A stretch of DNA of 19,570 nucleotides from JBALVT01 sp036961345. Its GTDB lineage: Bacteria > Pseudomonadota > Gammaproteobacteria > Pseudomonadales > Halieaceae. Position 1 is the stretch's first letter; each line of letters opens with the position of its first letter. The position numbers were made by a program, and so were the translations under genes. The DNA is taken from positions 1 through 19,570 of the forward strand of contig JBALVT010000067.1 of the NCBI GenBank assembly GCA_036961345.1, in the 5' to 3' direction. Below are positions 15,134-19,570 of the stretch, one piece after another. Below the pieces are notes generated by a model, which was given only the letters and a program-made list of their open reading frames with translations, had not been told where the DNA came from and did not search any database.

Positions 15134-15649
15134 CTATGGCCGCCATGAACTGTAAGCTATGTGTGCCGGTTCTTTGGACTGTTTGAGCTCTATCGCCCGG
15201 TCTCCCAGCCACTCAAACCACTCTCCCCAGGAAGGCTGATCTTGCTCCGCTCGCAAATCGATCATCCACGGGCGAAGTTTATGGCACATGACCGATACAA
15301 TACCGCCTGCCAGATCCAACACCAAATCCAGCGGAGCTATGCGCTTATAGACCAAAAGACCCATGGTCTCAAAGGAAGTACAAACAGTGAGCGCTGCCTC
15401 TTCATAATTTGTACCCTTGGCACGCAGTTCGGCCAGACTGATACCATCGGGGACATTTTGCAACAGGGTGAGGGCTCTGGCGAGGTCGCGATTGTAAAAT
15501 GTTTGGGCGAGGTTTATCGCCACCGCATCGCGCTGCTGTGCGCGATACTGTCGTATCTGGAACAGCCCGAATATCAAACCGGTAACAATACTACCGGCGC
15601 CAATAATCTCAGCAAGATTGGCCAGCGTACTCAGCGACAGTTCCCCCAT
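15134..15649 (-). CDS. Small membrane-anchored protein of unknown function
   Basis: This 171-residue protein has one clear hydrophobic segment near the N-terminus (about residues 12-31, EIIGAGSIVTGLIFGLFQI). A charged QIRQYRAQQRD follows, then a mainly helical soluble region containing AINLAQTFYNRDLARALTLL, TVCTSFETMGLLVYKRIAPL and a Trp-rich end. The layout resembles DUF4760-type membrane proteins, but I do not recognise a function. By the positive-inside rule the basic residues after the helix suggest a cytoplasmic C-terminal domain. AGGA sits about 9 bases before the ATG. It is the first gene of a minus-strand set with the pterin-synthase homologue, and is divergent from the dehydrogenase gene 87 bases away. 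Confidence 0.75.
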   Translation of the reverse strand: MGELSLSTLANLAEIIGAGSIVTGLIFGLFQIRQYRAQQRDAVAINLAQTFYNRDLARALTLLQNVPDGISLAELRAKGTNYEEAALTVCTSFETMGLLVYKRIAPLDLVLDLAGGIVSVMCHKLRPWMIDLRAEQDQPSWGEWFEWLGDRAIELKQSKEPAHIAYSSWRP

Positions 15650-15669
15650 TACCCAAAGTCCTGTTATTG

Positions 15670-15675
15670 TATAAT
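15670..15675 (+). promoter_or_regulatory. Candidate -10 box for the dehydrogenase-yhhQ operon
   Basis: A perfect TATAAT occurs 61 bases before ATG 15737 in the 87-base divergent gap. The best upstream partner, TTACCC at 15649-15654, is only a half match with 15-base spacing, so activator dependence or a chance match are both possible. The implied start site, near 15682, lies just before the dyad at 15686. Confidence 0.35.
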
Positions 15676-15685
15676 CGAATTGTCA

Positions 15686-15700
15686 GTGTAGCGCCTACAC
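15686..15700. repeat. 15-base perfect dyad in divergent promoter region
   Basis: GTGTAG-CGC-CTACAC is a perfect 6-base inverted repeat with a 3-base centre, between the divergent membrane-protein and dehydrogenase genes. It lies immediately downstream of the TATAAT box, a usual place for a repressor operator. As RNA it could only form a small hairpin with a 3-base loop. Confidence 0.6.
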
Positions 15701-15736
15701 CCCTGGTATGTCAGCTATAGGAGAAAAACCAGAAAA

Positions 15737-16438
15737 ATGAAAACCGCAATAATTACGGGTGCCAGTGTTGGCATAGGTTGCGCAGCAGCAAAATTATTCA
15801 GGGAGGACGGCTATGAGGTCTACAACCTGTCGCGCCGCCCCTGCCCTATAGACGGCGTGCACAACATCAGTTGTGACCTGTCACTGGAATCATCAATAAC
15901 AAGCAGTTGCGAACGTCTAACTAAGGCACTCAAAGGCAGTGAGTCAGTTGCATTGGTACACAATGCCTGCCAAATGCGCAAGGACAGCGCTGGTCAATGT
16001 ACCAGTGATGACTTGCGCGAAGTACTTGAAACCAATCTGGTGGCCGTCAATTCCATCAATCAACATTTGCTGAAAATAATGCCCAAGAGCTCCAGCGTAC
16101 TCTACATTGGCTCCACGCTGTCGGAAAAAGCCGTGGCTGGATCATTCAGTTATGTCATTTCCAAACACGCGCTGCTTGGTATGATGCGGGCCAGTTGTCA
16201 GGACCTGATGAATACAGGCATACATACCGCACTTATTTGCCCGGGATTTACCGACACCGAGATGCTGCGGACTCACCTGGGCAACAACAGCGAAGTCATG
16301 GCGCAGATCGGGGCAATGAACAGTTTCAACCGTCTGATAGAGCCGAGGGAAATCGGCGAGTTAATTCACTGGGCTCACCTCAACCCAGTGATCAACGGCG
16401 CCGTTTTACACGCCAACCTGGGCCAGAAGGAATCCTGA
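15737..16438 (+). CDS. Short-chain dehydrogenase/reductase (SDR)
   Basis: This 233-residue classical SDR is a cytoplasmic NAD(P)-dependent oxidoreductase. It has the cofactor glycine motif TGASVGIG (7-14), Asp47 in the CDL segment, structural HNAC in place of NNAG (75-78), catalytic Asn100, Ser126, Tyr139 and Lys143 (YVISK), and CPGFTDT after the active site. Arg33-Arg34 at the end of the second strand favour NADP(H). The substrate is unknown. It precedes the queuosine-precursor transporter by 3 bases and is divergent from a pterin-synthase homologue. A pteridine-related ketone (sepiapterin reductase and FolM are SDRs) is possible but unproven. GGAG lies 13 bases before the ATG. Confidence 0.9.
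   Translation: MKTAIITGASVGIGCAAAKLFREDGYEVYNLSRRPCPIDGVHNISCDLSLESSITSSCERLTKALKGSESVALVHNACQMRKDSAGQCTSDDLREVLETNLVAVNSINQHLLKIMPKSSSVLYIGSTLSEKAVAGSFSYVISKHALLGMMRASCQDLMNTGIHTALICPGFTDTEMLRTHLGNNSEVMAQIGAMNSFNRLIEPREIGELIHWAHLNPVINGAVLHANLGQKES
16427..16431 (+). promoter_or_regulatory. Ribosome-binding site for the yhhQ GTG start
   Basis: AAGGA inside the last codons of the dehydrogenase gene is 10 bases before GTG 16442. A second purine run, GAGGA at 16437-16441, touches the GTG and is too close to work for it. The placement suggests translational coupling of the two genes. Confidence 0.5.
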
Positions 16439-16441
16439 GGA

Positions 16442-17224
16442 GTGATCAGCCCCGAACAGTTGCGAGAGCGTCGCGAAAGAGTATTTCTGGTGCTTGCCGG
16501 GACATTTTTGTGCGCCATGACGCTTCTCAATGTCATCGGCATAACCCGTTTTATCCAATTGGGCCCCATGGCACTGGCAGTGGGTGTTTTGCCCTACCCA
16601 ATTACATTTTTATGCACCGACTTGATCTGCGAACTCTACGGCAAAGCCAGAGCCAATTTCCTGGTAAGTGTTGGTCTGGGGTTGAACTTCTTCATTCTTT
16701 TTATTCTGTTTCTCGGTGATGCTTTTCCCGCTGTACCCGCCGGCAGTATGCCCCCCTGGCAAGTACTGCAACTGGCAGCCCCGGTCGCGCTGCCCAATGG
16801 CGATGTCGTGAAGGACAGCGTAGGGCTATATCAGCTTATTTATGCGACCACCTCCGGTGCTGTATTCGCCTCAATGTTAGCCTACATCGCCGCGCAATAT
16901 TGCGATGTACAGCTATTCCACTTCTGGAAGCGCGTCACCAAGGGCAAACACCTTTGGATCAGAAACAACTTCAGCACATTGATGAGCCAAATGGTCGATT
17001 CGGTCATGGTTATCACCGTAACCTTCGGCGCAGCCTTCTACCGCGGGGAAATGACGTTTCAGGTTCTGCTGGTATTAATCGGCAGCAACTACCTGTTCAA
17101 GGCTACCGTGGCCCTGTTGGACACGGGCCCTTTTTATCTGGCTGTGTATAAACTGCGTAAATACTTACAGATAGAGCCAAACCAAACTATCGTAGAGACA
17201 CAAGCCCACACGAGTTCACCCTAG
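16442..17224 (+). CDS. yhhQ: Queuosine precursor transporter, YhhQ/DUF165 family
   Basis: The 260-residue inner-membrane protein matches the YhhQ (QPTR) family, which imports preQ0/preQ1 for queuosine tRNA modification. Typical features are LLNVIGITRFIQLGPMALAVGVLPYPITF in the first two helices (residues 28-56), CTDLICELYGKARAN, and the signature RNNFSTLMSQMVDS, followed by LVLIGSNYLFKATVALLDTG. It is about 40 residues longer than E. coli YhhQ (221). Part of the extra length is a polar loop between helices, with SMPPWQVLQLAAP and LPNGDVVKDS, and part is a C-terminal tail. The start is GTG, as no ATG lies before helix 1. It is cotranscribed with the upstream dehydrogenase (3-base gap). Import would complement or replace de novo preQ0 synthesis. 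Confidence 0.92.
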   Translation: MISPEQLRERRERVFLVLAGTFLCAMTLLNVIGITRFIQLGPMALAVGVLPYPITFLCTDLICELYGKARANFLVSVGLGLNFFILFILFLGDAFPAVPAGSMPPWQVLQLAAPVALPNGDVVKDSVGLYQLIYATTSGAVFASMLAYIAAQYCDVQLFHFWKRVTKGKHLWIRNNFSTLMSQMVDSVMVITVTFGAAFYRGEMTFQVLLVLIGSNYLFKATVALLDTGPFYLAVYKLRKYLQIEPNQTIVETQAHTSSP

Positions 17225-17242
17225 CATAGAACGACATTTATC

Positions 17243-17273
17243 AAAATGTGGATGCGCCCTAGGCTGCATCCAC
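17243..17273 (-). terminator. Hairpin terminator at the end of the indolepyruvate oxidoreductase gene
   Basis: GTGGATGC (17248-17255) pairs perfectly with GCATCCAC (17266-17273). An inner GCC/GGC extends the stem with one bulged base and a CTA loop. On the minus strand the stem is followed by ATTTTG, giving a short T-run (17246-17243), and the 5' arm lies in the last codons of the gene. An overlapping second hairpin, ACATTT-ATCA-AAATGT (17234-17249), sits on the yhhQ side. The site lies between convergent genes and may work both ways, more weakly on the plus strand. Confidence 0.6.
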
Positions 17274-19570
17274 AATCTTAACCGCCATCACTGCTGACTC
17301 ACCGCGAAAACGCCCTAACAAAACCTCTTTTCTAAGTAACAAACGCTCTCTATTGTCATCCTTAACATGCCCAAAACCACGTAATTTTGCCGGCAAATCA
17401 GCCAATTCCTGGGCAGCGTCGTAGTTTTCTTCACTGAGCGCATCCATCAGCAAAGCAATCAATTCCAGATAGTCCTTGATATCGGCCCGCTCCTGCTTTC
17501 TCTCTCGGGTACGCCCAAACAAATCCAGGGGTGTGCCACGCAAAAAACGCAGTTTTGATAACAGCGCAAATGCCTTGAGCATCCACGGACCAAACTCCTG
17601 TTTAATTGGCTGTTGCGTCTGCGGATCACGCTTGCCAAGCACAGGTGGGGCCATATGAAAATGCAGCTTATAATCACCCGAAAATTGCTGACGAACCTTC
17701 GCCAAAAATTCACCATCGCTATACAGACGACCCACTTCGTACTCGTCCTTGTAAGCCATAAGCTTATAAAGATTTTTAGCCGCAAGCCAGGTAACAGAAC
17801 CCACTTGCTCCGCCTGCGGGTCAATTGTCCGCACTCGCTCTATCACCTCAACATAAGAGTTTGAATAAGCGCGGTTTTGATAACCCACAAGACGCCCCGC
17901 TCTGTCGTCGATGACATCTTGCAAGGTGGAGACGATTTTTTTCGGGGTTGCCGGTTCCAGCATCGAAAACACTTTTTGTGGCTGATCAGCACAGCGTCGG
18001 CCCAACAGAAATGCCCGCTTGTTGAACTCCACTGCGACGGCGTTGAGCTCAATCGCTTCTTCAAGTGCGGAGGATGACACTGGAATAAGCCCCTGCTGCC
18101 AGGCATAGCCCAACAAAAACAGATTATTGCCAATCGAATCACCCAGCAGCGCTGTGGCCACTTCCGTCGAATTGATAAAATGGCAATCTGACCCACCCAC
18201 CTCAGTGACAATTTTTTCCTTCATCGCCTTGGTGGGAAATACCGCGTCGGGGTCGAGCACAAAGGTAGACGTTGCAACCTCCGCATCATTGACCACCGCG
18301 TGGGACCGCCCCCGTGCAACCTTACCCATAGACTCGTATGCGGCGGTAACCACGAGATCACAGCCCAGTAACAAATCAGCCTCGCCCGCGGGAATTCTAA
18401 CCGCTTTGATTTCCTCCTGATTCCGACTTACACGCACATGGCTCACCACAGCGCCAAATTTCTGCGCCAATCCTGTCTGATTCATGGTCGCACAGCCTTT
18501 ACCCTCAATGTGAGCGGCCATGGCTACCAGTGCTGTAATCGTCAACACACCGGTTCCACCCACACCGGTAACCACCGTATTCCAGGGCCGGTCCAGAGCA
18601 GGTAGAACCGGTTCGGGCAGGGGGTCAAAAACAGGCTCCGGCTTATTACTATTGCCTGATTTTTTGCGTAAATCTCCGCCTACGACCGAAACAAAACTGG
18701 GACAAAAACCATTGGCACAGCTGTAATCCTTATTACAGGCATTTTGGTCTATTTTTCGCTTGCGCCCCAATTCGGTCTCAAGAGGTAACACCGACAGGCA
18801 ATTGGATTTTACACCGCAATCCCCACAGCCTTCACACACAGCATCGTTGATAAACAAACGCTTCGCAGGATCTTCCATAAGACCTTTTTTGCGTCTGCGT
18901 CTTTTTTCTGCGGCACAGGTCTGTTCATACAACAAAATTGAAGTGCCCTGATACTCTCGCAGCCTCTTTTGCAGGATGTCCATTTCATCGCGATGGTGCA
19001 AACTGTAGCCGGGGATATTGCCAAACTGTCCGCGCCAGCGACCCGGATCATCGCTTACCAATGCAATACGGCGCACGCCCTCGCCCCTGACCTGGTAGAT
19101 CAAATCTTCCACGCTCAGCGACCCGTCAATGGGCTGCCCACCGGTCATTGCCACCGCATCGTTGTAGAGAATTTTATAAGTAATATTGACTTTGGCCGCT
19201 ACCGCGGCTCGAATCGCAAGAACCCCGGAATGGAAGTATGTTCCATCTCCAAGGTTTTGAAATACATGTTGCGTATCGGTAAAAGGAGCCTGGCCTATCC
19301 AGGTGGCACCCTCTCCGCCCATCTGAGTAAACGTGTGCGTTTCCCGATCGGGCATCCAGGTCGCCATATAATGACAGCCAATTCCTCCCAGGGCGTGACT
19401 ACCCTGGGGTACTTTGGTGGAGGTATTGTGAGGACAACCGGAGCAGAAATGCGGCACCCTCTCAATGATTTCTCCTGGAACAGCAAGTGACACTTCCTTT
19501 TGTTCGATCCAGCTGACCCTTCGCTCCATCGTTTCAGATTGGTAAAACCGCCTGATGCGACTGGCGATCG
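17259..19570 (-). CDS. Fused indolepyruvate:ferredoxin oxidoreductase, N-terminus beyond the window edge
   Basis: The frame is open through the right edge: 13 more complete codons precede the internal Met at 19529, reading IASRIRRFYQSET. About 769 residues are therefore visible of a protein usually around 1150. It starts near the end of the IorA-like part with HFCSGCPHNTS and the thiamine-diphosphate region GDGTYFHSG, then YNDAVAMTGGQ. An iron-sulphur-type cysteine set follows (Cys 232, 235, 238, 244, then 265, 271, 276, counted from that Met). The IorB-like gamma domain begins VVTGVGGTGVLTITALVAM, and a long C-terminal extension ends in KIVDAA. Such single-chain enzymes oxidatively decarboxylate aryl- or branched-chain 2-oxoacids to acyl-CoA, reducing ferredoxin, in amino-acid catabolism. 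The exact substrate is not readable. It is convergent with yhhQ. Confidence 0.93.
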   Translation of the reverse strand, partial: IASRIRRFYQSETMERRVSWIEQKEVSLAVPGEIIERVPHFCSGCPHNTSTKVPQGSHALGGIGCHYMATWMPDRETHTFTQMGGEGATWIGQAPFTDTQHVFQNLGDGTYFHSGVLAIRAAVAAKVNITYKILYNDAVAMTGGQPIDGSLSVEDLIYQVRGEGVRRIALVSDDPGRWRGQFGNIPGYSLHHRDEMDILQKRLREYQGTSILLYEQTCAAEKRRRRKKGLMEDPAKRLFINDAVCEGCGDCGVKSNCLSVLPLETELGRKRKIDQNACNKDYSCANGFCPSFVSVVGGDLRKKSGNSNKPEPVFDPLPEPVLPALDRPWNTVVTGVGGTGVLTITALVAMAAHIEGKGCATMNQTGLAQKFGAVVSHVRVSRNQEEIKAVRIPAGEADLLLGCDLVVTAAYESMGKVARGRSHAVVNDAEVATSTFVLDPDAVFPTKAMKEKIVTEVGGSDCHFINSTEVATALLGDSIGNNLFLLGYAWQQGLIPVSSSALEEAIELNAVAVEFNKRAFLLGRRCADQPQKVFSMLEPATPKKIVSTLQDVIDDRAGRLVGYQNRAYSNSYVEVIERVRTIDPQAEQVGSVTWLAAKNLYKLMAYKDEYEVGRLYSDGEFLAKVRQQFSGDYKLHFHMAPPVLGKRDPQTQQPIKQEFGPWMLKAFALLSKLRFLRGTPLDLFGRTRERKQERADIKDYLELIALLMDALSEENYDAAQELADLPAKLRGFGHVKDDNRERLLLRKEVLLGRFRGESAVMAVKIVDAA

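Noticed and set aside
1..19570. Mobile elements, CRISPR arrays, tRNA or rRNA genes, phage or defence systems
   Set aside because: No transposase or integrase, spaced direct repeats, cloverleaf or rRNA-like stretches, or defence-gene clusters were seen. Nearly all the sequence is accounted for by ordinary coding regions.

Overview
The window looks like chromosomal DNA of a Gram-negative gammaproteobacterium, probably a marine or aquatic aerobe. The evidence is an outer-membrane type Vd patatin secretion protein, E. coli-like oligopeptidase A, aquaporin Z, QorA quinone reductase and SrmB-like helicase, and a single-chain indolepyruvate:ferredoxin oxidoreductase of the kind found in aerobic proteobacteria. 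Cellvibrionales-type genomes are a plausible home, but that is inference. Base composition is moderate and fairly even. I see no tRNA, rRNA, CRISPR array, insertion sequence, integrase or phage gene, and no gene-free stretch longer than about 110 bases.

Layout: positions 1-9464 are all on the minus strand. Read in the direction of transcription they are: a patatin/Omp85 fusion (9464-7200); a large SLC1-type symporter fused to a periplasmic solute-binding domain (7131-4987); a secreted metallophosphatase fused to a kinase-like domain (4900-3002); quinone reductase QorA (2893-1922); a spinster-like MFS transporter (1890-562); and a GNAT acetyltransferase that runs off the left edge. A divergent gap separates these from a plus-strand RNA and protein turnover block: a DEAD-box helicase (TTG start) overlapping an S1-domain CvfB-like protein by 8 bases, then oligopeptidase A. 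This block converges on aquaporin Z, whose terminator lies in the gap.

Upstream of aqpZ on the minus strand are a divergent pterin-synthase-family protein and a small membrane protein. Across a short divergent promoter region containing a 15-base dyad, a plus-strand pair encodes a short-chain dehydrogenase and a YhhQ-type queuosine-precursor transporter. Together these suggest a pterin/deazapurine neighbourhood. At the right edge a truncated indolepyruvate oxidoreductase converges on yhhQ with a hairpin terminator between them.

The most unusual items are: (1) the periplasmic phosphatase-kinase fusion, with intact-looking catalytic motifs for both activities; (2) the transporter-receptor fusion, which lacks the canonical SLC1 substrate and cation motif; (3) the pterin-synthase homologue with several catalytic positions changed; and (4) a run of ten Gs inside the transporter fusion that could slip. 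Several starts were reassigned on ribosome-binding-site evidence: the helicase at TTG 9559, prlC at ATG 11782 and aqpZ at ATG 14576.
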